The translations under genes and the position numbers were made by a program. Below are positions 44,323 to 52,720 of a stretch of DNA of 64,000 bases, one piece after another. The notes beneath the pieces were generated by a model. That model did no database searches, was not told the origin of the DNA, and was given only the letters and a program-made list of their open reading frames with translations. How positions within the stretch are numbered: the stretch's first letter is position 1; every line of letters starts with the position of its first letter. The DNA is from Pseudomonadota bacterium (lineage in GTDB: Bacteria; Pseudomonadota; Gammaproteobacteria; Burkholderiales; Burkholderiaceae_C): assembly GCA_018241225.1 (NCBI GenBank), contig JAFEEG010000025.1, forward strand, positions 1-64,000, given 5' to 3'.

Positions 44323-45845
44323 AGCGGCGGTGGGTCGTCGTAGTGGCTATCCCGGAACCACGGCGTGGCTGGCGAAGAGTTAGCGGGCAGAGATTTCTCG
44401 CGCAGGTACGTGATGATCCCGAACTCGTTGAGGCGAACGCCGGTCGTCGGCGGCGCGATACCCACCTTGGAGATTGTGCATCGCTTGTGCCAGGAAAGAC
44501 CGAAGTCTTTGGATTCGTACAACGTGTGCTCGCCGTCGTACATCGGGCACACGAGCGTCTTGGTATCGAAGCCGGTGATGCCGCCAGTCAAGTACATGGG
44601 GAAGGGCATGGCGGCGCGAAACGTTCGCGTGACACCGTCCGTCGTCAGATAGATATGAGCGGGCACCGTGGAGTCGCCGCCAGGGCGCATGATGATCAGC
44701 ACGCCGATCTTCGTGGCGAGAAGCTGATTCACCTGGAGGTCCGCTTGCGCCGGGTCGCCATCGAACAGGACTTCGCTCTCCGTGATGGAGCATCCCGCAC
44801 TGGAGTTGATGACGCCCATCTTGACCCTCGTCTTCACGACCTTCGCTGCTCCACCGCCGGGGTCGTGAATGTACGGCACCTCCGAGACGATGACGCTTTT
44901 GGTGCGCGAAAGCGGCGCCGCGATGCAGTTCTGCCAGATCATGGCGCCGTTGAACAGTTCGTTATCGCTGTCGTGGCCGGCGATCCGATCGTTCGAGTTG
45001 CTCAGGCTCGTCAGCGTCAGCAGTTCCGTGGCGTGCAGCGAGGAAGTGAAGACCGTCCAGGTGGCCCCCGCGTCCGTGGAGTACTGGAAAATCAGGCCGG
45101 GGCAAGCCAGCACGTCGATGGTCGTGTCCGGGTACGTCGGGCGCACGTATCGGTCCATCTTCATGAGCTTGCCGGGGCCGAGGTCGACGGGTGTAGCCCA
45201 CCAGCCCAGCTGGTTGATAGCATAGTGCGTCGCTCCAGCGCTTTGCGTGGCGCCGTCGTCAGTGATGAAGCCCTGCACGTTCTGGCCGCTGATCAGTACG
45301 CTAGCCGTGGAGCCACTGTAGAACGTGTCCTTGCCGCCCACTTTGCGGTACCCGCCAGACATGTAGAAAGCCAGCGAGCGCACGCCGACGGGGACGATCG
45401 TCTCGAGCACCCCGTAAAACGTCTTCAGCGTGCGTCCGTTGAAGGTCAGGTAGCTCTGCGTGAAGTGCTGAGGGCACACCAGACCGTCGAAGTTGGCCTC
45501 CGAGCCGGTGTTCCAGCTGTCGACAATGCGGCCCTTGCCCTTGCCGTAGTAGGCCATGAGCGCGAAGATGAAACCGCCGTTCGAGGGCGCCGGGCCGCGG
45601 TCGGTGAACGCGCCGCGAGCTGTGGGCGAGCCGACGATGCGCGTGCCACCGCCCTGGACCTTGCCCAGCGAGTAGTAGCCGTCAAAGACCTGCTGGCTGT
45701 GGAAACTCTGCGTGAAGTCACCACTGCGCCGCGTGAGCACGTCGCCGCGGTGCTTCTGGCTGTGCTCGGGCATCGAGTCGAGCCAGCGCGCGGCGCGCGC
45801 GCCCAGCGCTGTCCAGCCGTCGCGGTGTTTGATGAAGTCGGTCAT
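44319..45845 (-). CDS. structural protein with Asp-box (BNR-like) motifs
   Basis: A 508-residue, beta-rich protein. It contains sialidase-type Asp-box sequences: YSTDAGATWTVF matches SxDxGxxW, and LYESKDFGLSWHK is a second; such boxes mark beta-propeller blades. No catalytic arginine triad of a true sialidase can be picked out, so a binding or scaffold role is more likely than an enzyme. It overlaps both neighbours by four bases, in the tail/fibre block. Confidence 0.62.
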   Translation of the reverse strand: MTDFIKHRDGWTALGARAARWLDSMPEHSQKHRGDVLTRRSGDFTQSFHSQQVFDGYYSLGKVQGGGTRIVGSPTARGAFTDRGPAPSNGGFIFALMAYYGKGKGRIVDSWNTGSEANFDGLVCPQHFTQSYLTFNGRTLKTFYGVLETIVPVGVRSLAFYMSGGYRKVGGKDTFYSGSTASVLISGQNVQGFITDDGATQSAGATHYAINQLGWWATPVDLGPGKLMKMDRYVRPTYPDTTIDVLACPGLIFQYSTDAGATWTVFTSSLHATELLTLTSLSNSNDRIAGHDSDNELFNGAMIWQNCIAAPLSRTKSVIVSEVPYIHDPGGGAAKVVKTRVKMGVINSSAGCSITESEVLFDGDPAQADLQVNQLLATKIGVLIIMRPGGDSTVPAHIYLTTDGVTRTFRAAMPFPMYLTGGITGFDTKTLVCPMYDGEHTLYESKDFGLSWHKRCTISKVGIAPPTTGVRLNEFGIITYLREKSLPANSSPATPWFRDSHYDDPPPL

Positions 45846-47437
45846 AGCGCCTCGTGACTACCGATGAAGGCAGTCCAGAACGGCGGTGTCACCGGGGCAG
45901 CGAACATGCCGCCTTCGATGTAGTCCATCTGGCCGCCATAGGTGCTGTTGTAGACGTAGATACCCTGACCGCTGACAACTTCGCTCAGGTCGGTGTACCA
46001 GGTCTGGCGCACCGGCACGCCGTTGAGGAAGATCGTGATGAACTTGCCCACCAGCTCTAAACGCGCAACGATGCTGTTGGCGTTGGGCACCGTAAAGGAC
46101 TGCCAGCCAGTCTCTTTCACAACGATGCCGGGCACGTAGATGTCCACCCGCGTCGCGTTGACCGGTTGAACGATGACGTACTGTCCGGTAGCCAGTGGCG
46201 AGCCGTGCCAGTCGTCCAGGTTGTAGCGCAGGCCTAGACGAAGTTGGCAGCCTGTGTAGCCGCCCGTGTGCGTGAGTCGGGTTTCGGCATACACGTCGGT
46301 CGCTGGCTGGGTCATCACGGCCTTGGCGTCCCAGTCCAGGGAGTTACTCAGCGCGAGCGTGCCGCTGGCGACCGTGGCAGGCGTCGCGTCGCCCGCCCAA
46401 AAGACGTTGATCCAATTGCCGCCGTCGGCCCCGTCTGGCGATCGACCAACCACGCTGCCCGACCCCGTAAAGTCATCTCGCAAGGTCACTGTCGCGGCGC
46501 TATGGTTCTCGTATTCCAGCGTGCCGTAAATGAACTTGTTGGGCGAACCATAGCGGGTGCTATCGAAATAGGTGCGCCCGGCAATGGAGCGCCCCGCATC
46601 GGTGTTGGTGTAGTCGAACGCCACGCCCGTTGCGGTCGTAGTAGGCGCCGCCCACGTCGCGCCGTCGGCACTGACTTCCAGGACGCTGGAGCGCAAGCGG
46701 ATGAATACCCCGTTGGATACGCCCAGGATCTTGGAGGCCTGCGTACCGGCGGCGGCCCATGTGGCGCCGTCCGCGCTGATCTTGTCGGGGTTGTCCGTAT
46801 CGGTTGTGCCCTGGATAAGGAAGACCGAACCGTTGTAGTAGATCCCCGCCTGGTTATATGCGCTGGCGCCCGAGCCGCGCAGCGTCCAGGTCGTGCCGGT
46901 GGCGTTGCTCTGGTACACAGCCCAGCCGAATGGCGAGGCCTCGCGGTTCACGAGCGCCCAATAGGTAGCGCCGTCCCAGAGGACGCTGATCACGCTGCCT
47001 TTGCCGACGGCCACGTTGTATACGGTCCACGCAACGCCGTCGGTACTGACCATCACGTCGGTGCCGGTGCCGGTGGTACTGGCCAAGCCGACGCACCACG
47101 TGCCGCTGCTATTGGCTACGCACAGCTTGTCGCGAGCCGTGGGGTACGTGCCCGTGGTCCACGTGGCGCCATCCGTGGTGACGCGCGAGCCCTCGACGAA
47201 GATGAAGTTGAAGTACGAGCCGTTGAAACCGGCGTGCGTGCACGGCGTGGTGGGGGCCGGCGAGTGCGCGACCGTGGACCAGGTAGAGCCTCCATCTGTC
47301 GAGCGGAAGTAATTCGTGCTCTTGATGTTCGCCGAGTCATACGCACTGACGAGGGCGAGCCCTATCCCGCCCGCCGCGGTCGTGGTGGAGTACGCCTCGT
47401 CCGGCAGATTCGAGGCGAAGACCTTGAGCTGCGCCAC
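45842..47437 (-). CDS. tail fibre-like protein, Asp-box propeller plus beta-sandwich
   Basis: A 531-residue protein starting at GTG 47437. The first 300 residues repeat Asp-box motifs: RSTDGGSTWSTV, TTDGATWTTG, STDGVAWTVY, SADGATWAAA and SADGATWAAP, about six blades of a beta-propeller. The C-terminal part (about 315-525) reads like a concanavalin-type beta-sandwich (TLRDDFTGSGSVVGRSPDG to YVYNSTYGGQMDYIEGG). This pairing suits a receptor- or glycan-binding virion protein; no hydrolase residues are identified. Confidence 0.65.
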   Translation of the reverse strand: MAQLKVFASNLPDEAYSTTTAAGGIGLALVSAYDSANIKSTNYFRSTDGGSTWSTVAHSPAPTTPCTHAGFNGSYFNFIFVEGSRVTTDGATWTTGTYPTARDKLCVANSSGTWCVGLASTTGTGTDVMVSTDGVAWTVYNVAVGKGSVISVLWDGATYWALVNREASPFGWAVYQSNATGTTWTLRGSGASAYNQAGIYYNGSVFLIQGTTDTDNPDKISADGATWAAAGTQASKILGVSNGVFIRLRSSVLEVSADGATWAAPTTTATGVAFDYTNTDAGRSIAGRTYFDSTRYGSPNKFIYGTLEYENHSAATVTLRDDFTGSGSVVGRSPDGADGGNWINVFWAGDATPATVASGTLALSNSLDWDAKAVMTQPATDVYAETRLTHTGGYTGCQLRLGLRYNLDDWHGSPLATGQYVIVQPVNATRVDIYVPGIVVKETGWQSFTVPNANSIVARLELVGKFITIFLNGVPVRQTWYTDLSEVVSGQGIYVYNSTYGGQMDYIEGGMFAAPVTPPFWTAFIGSHEAL

Positions 47438-47440
47438 AGC

Positions 47441-47878
47441 TTAGTACGTCGGCAGCGTGAAGTTGGCCGCGTCGATCGTCTGATCAGCACCGCTGGTCAG
47501 GTTCACGCTCGAGAGGTTCAGGTCCGCTGCCGCCGTCGCCACCGTGCCTTGCAGGCGCGCCTGGGTCGTGCTCAGCGCACCCGTGTCACCCACGGCCACG
47601 AAGCGGAAGTAGCCAGCGGTGCCGCTGGCCGCGTTCACGCCCTTCCACACCTCGGAGGCCTTCTTGGGCAGCGTGCCGCTGGCAGCCGCGTCGAAAGTCA
47701 GCCCCGTGGCGGTGGCGTTGTTGGAGATCGTGCACAGCAGCGTGCCGGTGACGGCGGCGTCGGCAGTGGCCGGCGGTGCGCCGCTGTAGATCTTGATGAA
47801 GCCCAGATTGAGCTGCTCGGACAGGCCCGAGTTGCCCAGCATGGCGGTGCGCAGACCGGTGGAGGCTTGGAGTGCCAT
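47441..47878 (-). CDS. small virion protein, paralogue of the 56814-57221 product
   Basis: A 145-residue, Ala/Thr-rich, probably beta-structured protein. The stretch LGFIKIYSGAPPATADAAVTGTLL closely parallels AKVRIYTGGQPANCAAAATGTLL of the 135-residue protein encoded at 56814-57221, and both continue with a GTAGY(H)FR-type strand, so they are paralogues. An AAAGGA precedes the ATG. Probably a virion surface or fibre-attachment component; exact role unknown. Confidence 0.62.
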   Translation of the reverse strand: MALQASTGLRTAMLGNSGLSEQLNLGFIKIYSGAPPATADAAVTGTLLCTISNNATATGLTFDAAASGTLPKKASEVWKGVNAASGTAGYFRFVAVGDTGALSTTQARLQGTVATAAADLNLSSVNLTSGADQTIDAANFTLPTY

Positions 47879-47890
47879 GGTGTTTTTCCT

Positions 47891-48391
47891 TTATGCGGAG
47901 ACGAGGGCGTTGCCGGCGACCACGCGCAGGACTGCGCCGACCTCCAGAACCTTGGGTGATGCGAAACGGACGGCGCTGATCAACAGGCCAGTCGTCGCGC
48001 CTTTGGCTGACGCTGAGGTCAGCACGCCGCCGTACACGGTCTTCGCGGCGGTGAAGGTGAACTCGGCCTTGGCGGCGCTGTTGTCCACCGATCCGCCGAC
48101 AACGGAGCCTTCCACCCACTCGACGCGCGAGGTGGGGGTGTAGGTGGTGCACTCGGTCGCCAGCGCCGGGAACTGCGCGGCGGTGATGTCGTTGGTGGGC
48201 GTGTAGTTGCCCTCGTACAGCGCGATGTACCAGGTGGCCACCTGGGCGCTCTGCTTGAAGGTCACGCCCATCATGTGCGCGACACCTTCGTCGGGGATCA
48301 GGTTGTGCAGCACCTCGCGCTGCGAAACGGTGCCATCGGGAGCGACGACTTCAGCGATCCACGTGAAGCCGAACTCAGCTTTGGAGTTCAT
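47891..48391 (-). CDS. virion protein, unknown function
   Basis: A 166-residue protein, mostly beta: NSKAEFGFTWIAEVVAPDG, VATWYIALYEGNYTPTNDI, and a hydrophobic C-terminal strand. The pattern of a short N-terminal strand, then WYIALYEGNYTP, recurs in phage structural proteins that I recall only as hypothetical. Its ATG overlaps the stop of the 48388 gene by four bases. A head or tail surface role is inferred from position. Confidence 0.6.
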   Translation of the reverse strand: MNSKAEFGFTWIAEVVAPDGTVSQREVLHNLIPDEGVAHMMGVTFKQSAQVATWYIALYEGNYTPTNDITAAQFPALATECTTYTPTSRVEWVEGSVVGGSVDNSAAKAEFTFTAAKTVYGGVLTSASAKGATTGLLISAVRFASPKVLEVGAVLRVVAGNALVSA

Positions 48392-49602
48392 CGGACAGTT
48401 CCTTTCTGAATGACTTCGGCGTCCATGAAGCTCGTCGCGACTGCGATCGAGGGTTCCACGCCGTGGCGCGTCGACACGACCGCGTGCATGCCGTCACGCT
48501 GTCGGTACAAGGTGGCTGCGCTTGCCGCATTGCCGAACTCGAGTGCGTCCTCCTGCACGGCCTTCACGTCGGCGTTCTTGCCGGCGCGGATCAAGCCCAT
48601 AGGGGACTGCCAGAACACGAATTGGTCGTCGATGGAACGCGCGACGGAGCCAGGGATGGCGCCGTAGGGCGCGAGGGTCTGCAGCGTTCCGCCGAAGAGA
48701 TCGGCGATCCAATAGGTCTGGTCGGCGCAGATGTAGAGACCGTTCTCCATCGGCTCGACTACGGTGATGGGAGCGGGGAACGGGAAGTACGCGCTGCTGG
48801 GGTCGTAGATGCCGAAGTTGTAGGGATTGCTCGCGAAGAGCACCTGCCCTGCCGCCACCAACATGCGTCCGTTGTAGTGACGTACGATGGAGCCGGCGGG
48901 CATGAGTGCGGTGTTTAGGGTCTCGCAGCGTCGGCCGCCATCAGCGTGGCTCGTGAGCGCTACCGAAGCACCGGCGGCCTGGAAGGTCGGAACGTCGCCA
49001 TTGGGGCCCGAGACAAACCATTGCGCGGTTTCGGCGGCAGTGAGCTGCAGTCCGCCGCCATCCGGCACATCGATCTGCTGGACAGGTGCCGCCGGGCTCT
49101 CACCGTCCGCACCCAACACGGTGGCGGTGATCAGGTAGCGCCCTTCGCGCAGCGCGCCGGTCGTCAGCGTTACGGTGAAGCCAGCGGCGAGCGGCGACGT
49201 GGCGACGGGGCGATCCGCATCACTGGTGATGCGGCGGATGAGCTGTCCGTTGCTCCAGTAAATGTCGTTGTCGGCGCCGGCCGAGAAGGACACGGGCAGC
49301 CGCGGCATGCCGGCGCGGATGGGCACCTGACCGAAGTTCGCGTCGAAGCGCACCAACGTGTCGTTCACGACGCCGTAGCCGGTGCCGCGGTCGCTCCACA
49401 GTGAGTGCGTGTCGCCGGCGATACGCTTGGTGACGCCGCGCCGGCGTTTGATGAAGCCATCGGCCGTCAGGTCGATGTTTTCGCCGCCGTAGAGATAGGT
49501 GCCTCGGCTGCGATCAGGCAGCGTAGTGGCGAGCTTGGTCGGCTCCAGCCGGTTATTCACGCCGGGGGCGAAAGAGCCGAGCTTGACTGACCGGATTGAC
49601 AC
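48388..49602 (-). CDS. virion protein (possible neck/tail component)
   Basis: 404 residues from GTG 49602, which has AAGGTGG seven bases upstream; the frame runs open to 49638 but without a better start. The N-terminus KLGSFAPGVNNRLEPTKL and LTADGFIKRRRGVTKRI resemble a recurrent podophage protein with a repeated beta (propeller-like) pattern, which I recall next to tail genes. It begins a transcription block: the upstream gap has a phage-specific repeated motif (49641-49670). Confidence 0.6.
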   Translation of the reverse strand: MSIRSVKLGSFAPGVNNRLEPTKLATTLPDRSRGTYLYGGENIDLTADGFIKRRRGVTKRIAGDTHSLWSDRGTGYGVVNDTLVRFDANFGQVPIRAGMPRLPVSFSAGADNDIYWSNGQLIRRITSDADRPVATSPLAAGFTVTLTTGALREGRYLITATVLGADGESPAAPVQQIDVPDGGGLQLTAAETAQWFVSGPNGDVPTFQAAGASVALTSHADGGRRCETLNTALMPAGSIVRHYNGRMLVAAGQVLFASNPYNFGIYDPSSAYFPFPAPITVVEPMENGLYICADQTYWIADLFGGTLQTLAPYGAIPGSVARSIDDQFVFWQSPMGLIRAGKNADVKAVQEDALEFGNAASAATLYRQRDGMHAVVSTRHGVEPSIAVATSFMDAEVIQKGTVR

Positions 49603-49822
49603 GTGACGTCCACCTTTTGCGATGAACGGCAGCGTCAAATCGTTAGATCAGCGACCGTCTAAGTTAGATCTGAAGTGTACCAGCAGCACACTTTCACGGA
49701 AATGGGTGCGCCGCGCCTCCTCCCAAGTAAGTCGGCGCGGCGCTGCGGCGGGTTGGGTAGGGACGCCATGAGCACGCCCCGAATGATGCTCACCCACCGC
49801 TGGAGTTGCGTCTAGACGCCCA
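49603..49822 (-). promoter_or_regulatory. intergenic region with two copies of the GATCTAAC motif
   Basis: This gap lies between the lysis cassette and the 48388-49602 gene. On the minus strand it holds GATCTAACTTAGACG (49656-49670) and GATCTAACG (49641-49649). A weak 6-bp inverted repeat AAGTGT/ACACTT lies at about 49673-49694 without a T-run. The rest shows no ORF or tRNA. The same motif occurs at 57416-57430 and 60210-60224. Confidence 0.5.
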
Positions 49823-50380
49823 TCATTGTTCTTTGCGCAGCTTCAACGCGTCGGCGCGGCAGCTGGCGTAGGCGTTGTTGATTCGATCGGCTTCGTAGGC
49901 ATCGTCATCAGCCTCTTCATCCGGCGTTGCTGGAACCAGCCGATAGGCTTGGGCTCCGTCTCGAGCACCAGCGTCGGTACCGGCGGCAGCTTCACCTTGT
50001 CGGGCTCCGCCACCAGGCCTACGTCCGGCGTCGTCGGCTGCGTTGAGCACCCCGCGAGCAGCAGCGCGCATGCGGCGCAGATCAGCGCGCAGGCCATCGA
50101 TCGTTGCGCTGTTGGTTGCATCGGCTTTCTCCTGTTGTTCGTGCGCGGCGTCGAGCCGCTTCTGCTGCGCCAGCACGCTGGCGTTGAGGGTGCGCAGGCG
50201 TTCGGCGGCCTCGGTCTTCTGGCGCCCGATTCGCTCGCCCTGCTCTTTCAGTGCGTCCTTGGTCTGCTTCAGTGACTTGCGCGTCGAGTCCAGCAGCATG
50301 CTGTTCGTGTACGCGGTGATGCCCAGCAGCACGCAGGCGCCGAGCAATACGTAGATGGCGAGCGAGCGGAAATCAGGCAT
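49823..50380 (-). CDS. i-spanin Rz
   Basis: A 185-residue inner-membrane spanin subunit. The N-terminal transmembrane helix (LAIYVLLGACVLLGITAY, about residues 7-24) is followed by a long charged coiled coil (KSLKQTKDALKEQGERIGRQ onward), the hallmark of Rz. It works with Rz1 to fuse inner and outer membranes at the end of lysis. Rz1 is encoded inside this gene in another frame. The start overlaps the end of the second holin-like gene by 8 bases. Confidence 0.88.
   Translation of the reverse strand: MPDFRSLAIYVLLGACVLLGITAYTNSMLLDSTRKSLKQTKDALKEQGERIGRQKTEAAERLRTLNASVLAQQKRLDAAHEQQEKADATNSATIDGLRADLRRMRAAARGVLNAADDAGRRPGGGARQGEAAAGTDAGARDGAQAYRLVPATPDEEADDDAYEADRINNAYASCRADALKLRKEQ
49843..50121 (-). 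CDS. o-spanin Rz1, nested within Rz
   Basis: A 92-residue outer-membrane lipoprotein encoded entirely within Rz in a different frame. It has a signal peptide ending in the lipobox LLAGC (Cys25), then a Pro/Thr-rich chain (PPVPTLVLETEPKPIGW and PTKPIESTTPTPAAAPT). The nested position, lipobox and high Pro content are the classic Rz1 features. Residues after about 60 are basic. Confidence 0.87.
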   Translation of the reverse strand: MQPTAQRSMACALICAACALLLAGCSTQPTTPDVGLVAEPDKVKLPPVPTLVLETEPKPIGWFQQRRMKRLMTMPTKPIESTTPTPAAAPTR

Positions 50381-50555
50381 CGGTCGTCTTGGCCGTGGCC
50401 TTCTGGATCACGTTGGCCGTCAGGTACAGCGCCACCGCAGAGCCGGCGAGCACCTTGTAGGTCTCCTCGCTGATCGAGTTGGCAGCCAGCAGCGCGGTGA
50501 ACGTCGAGAAGACGTAGACGGCAAACCAGAGCTTGCGGGACTTCCAGTTGGTCAT
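50373..50555 (-). CDS. holin-like small membrane protein
   Basis: A 60-residue protein starting MTNWKSRKLWFAVY. Two hydrophobic segments, LWFAVYVFSTFTALLAA and VLAGSAVALYLTANVIQ, are separated by a polar SISEETYK turn, and the C-terminus is charged. It lies between the endolysin and Rz and overlaps both (ATGA with the endolysin). With a second two-segment... or single-helix holin candidate upstream, one of them may be the antiholin. Confidence 0.72.
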   Translation of the reverse strand: MTNWKSRKLWFAVYVFSTFTALLAANSISEETYKVLAGSAVALYLTANVIQKATAKTTDA

Positions 50556-51049
50556 TGGGCCTCCATGCACTGCTTGTGCTTGTTCAGGCGGTCGGTCCAG
50601 AGGCCGGCGCAGCGCCGGTTGCCGGGCGTCGAGCAGTCGTATCCAGCCGCCTTCTTCCACATCAGGATGGCGTCGCACGCGCCGGCGTAGTCACCAGCGT
50701 TCAGGCGCTTGACGATGGTGGAGCTGCAGAACGCGGCCGAGCCGATGTTGTAGGAGAGGTCGACGTAGACGTCGTATTCAGCCTGGTGCAGCGGCGCATT
50801 CACGCAGCTCTTGAGCGCCCCCTCGAACTTCTGGCTGTCGGCCAGCGCGCGCTGCGCCGCCTGCACGGGCGTGGTGCGGTCGCCCATCTTCACGCCCTCG
50901 GTCGTACCGAAGCCGTACGTCGGCACATCGCCCTTTGTCGGGATGACGGCTTGGTCGGTGTAGCCCTCACGGGTGAGGATACCGACGAATGCGGCGGCGC
51001 TCAGCGACAGAGCGGCGACGGTGACGCGGACCTTATTCATCGAGCTCAT
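50552..51049 (-). CDS. SAR endolysin, GH24 lysozyme
   Basis: A 165-residue muralytic enzyme that cleaves the glycan of peptidoglycan. The N-terminal segment (about residues 7-25, VRVTVAALSLSAAAFVGIL) is weakly hydrophobic with Ala and Ser, fitting a signal-anchor-release domain. The GH24 catalytic set follows: Glu28 in TREGYTD, then Asp41 and Thr44 in KGDVPTYGFGTT. LHQAEYDVYVDLSYNIG and AGLWTDRLNKH match P21-type lysozymes. The start is ATG 51049 or 51040; neither has a strong ribosome-binding site. Confidence 0.92.
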   Translation of the reverse strand: MSSMNKVRVTVAALSLSAAAFVGILTREGYTDQAVIPTKGDVPTYGFGTTEGVKMGDRTTPVQAAQRALADSQKFEGALKSCVNAPLHQAEYDVYVDLSYNIGSAAFCSSTIVKRLNAGDYAGACDAILMWKKAAGYDCSTPGNRRCAGLWTDRLNKHKQCMEAQ

Positions 51050-51305
51050 CGCGTTCGGTATCGGCGTCCAGGCCTTGGCGCAGGCGCGCCACGCGCAGTT
51101 CGTGGACGAGCTCGCTGCGCCTGTCGGCCTTGGCCTTGTAGTACCAGTTCACGACGAAGCCGCCGACCGCGATCAGCAGGCCGAGGATGATCGTGACCTC
51201 GCTGGAGGCGAGCCAGCCCACGATGGCCCCCGCCGTACCGTAGGGGGTGACTTTGGCAGCGACAGTAGCAGCGGCTGCTTCGGCGGCTTCTCGATCGATG
51301 TTCAT
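51033..51305 (-). CDS. holin
   Basis: A 90-residue protein with an Ala-rich N-terminal segment (EAAEAAAATVAAKVTPYGTAG) and one strong membrane helix (VTIILGLLIAVGGFVVNWYY), then a highly charged, basic-acidic tail (KAKADRRSELVHELRVAR). This is the layout of phage holins of the class II or related types. It overlaps the endolysin start by up to 17 bases and is the first gene of the lysis cassette. It times membrane permeabilisation. Confidence 0.82.
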   Translation of the reverse strand: MNIDREAAEAAAATVAAKVTPYGTAGAIVGWLASSEVTIILGLLIAVGGFVVNWYYKAKADRRSELVHELRVARLRQGLDADTERDELDE

Positions 51306-51314
51306 GGGTTGTCT

Positions 51315-51644
51315 CTAGCGCTCGATGATCTTGAGGAAGATGGACCGGTCGTCGATGCGGCCTTCCGTGGTCGTGATGCGGCAGGTCACGCGCAACTCGT
51401 TGGGGCCCGTCGCCGGTGCAACACCGCCGGAAATCCACGCAGTGGCCGTCGTCGTGTCGAACGAAGAGCTTTCGATCGTCAGGGACGGGTCGACGATGAA
51501 CTCCGCATCGATCAGCGTGTCCGTCACGTCCGCCAGGTACGCCCCCCAATTGAAGGCGTAGTCCAGCGTGGCGTTCGGATCTTTCTCGATCACTGCGCGC
51601 CCGTTGGACTTGTAGGTGTAGGTTTCGGTAGTTGCAGTGGCCAT
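51315..51644 (-). CDS. small beta-rich phage protein, Ig-like
   Basis: A 109-residue protein of alternating polar and hydrophobic strands (YTYKSNGRAVIEKDPNATLD, LRVTCRITTTEGRIDDRSIF). I recall such short proteins beside phage fibre genes and lysis genes, where they are described as fibre-related. Its ATG is next to the stop of the 51645 gene. Function is not known; a fibre accessory role is an inference. Confidence 0.6.
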   Translation of the reverse strand: MATATTETYTYKSNGRAVIEKDPNATLDYAFNWGAYLADVTDTLIDAEFIVDPSLTIESSSFDTTTATAWISGGVAPATGPNELRVTCRITTTEGRIDDRSIFLKIIER

Positions 51645-52361
51645 TTACAGCTCCACGATGAAAAGACGCTCTTGCGGGGCGACATCAAAACCGCGCCCCT
51701 GGATCTGCACGACGTACGTGCGCCCGTTGAAAGAAAAGACGTAGTTGCCCAGGTGCGCCGCTGCGCTCGTCGCCTCGGCGATCTGCGCAGCGCTCAGCCC
51801 GACCTGCGCAAGTAGAGTCGCCAGCTGGCTGGTTGGTTGCGCAAGCTGCGCGGCGCCCAGCGCCAGCTCCAGCATGCCCAGGCGCGCGACCTGCGTCGTC
51901 GGACCAGCAGCCTGCGCGGCCGTGACCGCGGACGTGGTGCGCAGCGTGGCCGCCTGGCTGGCTTCGGCGACCAGCTGGCTTGAGATCAGCGCTGCGCGCG
52001 CAGCCAGCAGCGCGCTCTGGCTCGTGCCCGCCGCCGTCTGGCTGGACTGCACGCGCGCCAGCAGCGCCGCCGTGACCACCTGGCTGGTCGCCGCCGCCAC
52101 TTGCGCGGCCACTATCGAGGCCTGCGTGGTCGAAGCGAGCGTAGCGCCTTGCGTGGTGGCCTCGGCCATCTGCGCGGCCGCTGCGTTGATGGGCGCGGCG
52201 AGCGTAACGCCTTGCGTGGTAGCGCCAGCCGTCTGCGCCGCCGAAATCTCCAGCGCCGCCACGCCGCCTTCGCCGAACAGGAACTGCACGGGCGAGACGC
52301 GGGGGTGCGGCGTTCCTTTGAACAGGAAGCCGATGGGGCTGGTGGGCGGCGTGTAGCTCAT
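51645..52361 (-). CDS. repeat protein with Ala/Thr/Gln 21-residue repeats (fibre component)
   Basis: 238 residues from ATG 52361, which overlaps the previous stop (ATGA). After a short N-terminus (MSYTPPTSPIGFLFKG) come about eight degenerate repeats of around 21 residues with the core AAQxAxxTTQxATL (residues about 45-205). The end, VFSFNGRTYVVQIQG and VAPQERLFIVEL, parallels the C-terminus of the 957-residue fibre (VPVPQERTFQV). The shared repeats suggest a fibrous stalk. The frame upstream of 52361 is a shadow. Confidence 0.68.
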   Translation of the reverse strand: MSYTPPTSPIGFLFKGTPHPRVSPVQFLFGEGGVAALEISAAQTAGATTQGVTLAAPINAAAAQMAEATTQGATLASTTQASIVAAQVAAATSQVVTAALLARVQSSQTAAGTSQSALLAARAALISSQLVAEASQAATLRTTSAVTAAQAAGPTTQVARLGMLELALGAAQLAQPTSQLATLLAQVGLSAAQIAEATSAAAHLGNYVFSFNGRTYVVQIQGRGFDVAPQERLFIVEL

Positions 52362-52720
52362 GAAGCCAGCACTCCGTCCCAGATAAGTGCCGGGTAGGTC
52401 TGCGTGTAGTCGTAGGCGATGACCGTGAAGGGCATGCCCATGGGCAGGTTGGAGAAGGTGAAGGCACCCGTCACGGGGTCGCTCCACATCTCGCGCAAAG
52501 GGCGGATGCTCTTTTCAATGAAGAGGCACACGCGCCGCGACACCGGAATGTCGGGCGAGCTGTCAATCTTGGTGGTGCCGTAGACAGTGCCAGGGCCGCC
52601 ATCGTAGAAATAAAGCGGTCCGGGGGCCACCGACTTCGTAGTGGCCGGGATCGACATGACCCCGCCGGTCGGCCACTGCACCGCCGAACGGTCGCGCCAA
52701 GTGATGACGTAGTCAGTCAT
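52358..52720 (-). CDS. small phage virion protein, unknown function
   Basis: A 120-residue protein starting MTDYVITWRDRS. It contains VYGTTKIDSSPDIPVSRRVC and ending GMPFTVIAYDYTQTYPALIW, a beta-sandwich-like pattern similar to carboxypeptidase-regulatory (Ig-like) folds. The start overlaps the previous stop by one base (TGATG). It sits among fibre genes, so a fibre or adhesin accessory role is likely but not shown. Confidence 0.6.
   Translation of the reverse strand: MTDYVITWRDRSAVQWPTGGVMSIPATTKSVAPGPLYFYDGGPGTVYGTTKIDSSPDIPVSRRVCLFIEKSIRPLREMWSDPVTGAFTFSNLPMGMPFTVIAYDYTQTYPALIWDGVLAS

Noticed and set aside
49603..49822. A terminator in the gap after the lysis genes (AAGTGT/ACACTT inverted repeat).
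   Set aside because: The stem is only 6 bp with no T-run, so it is not a convincing intrinsic terminator.
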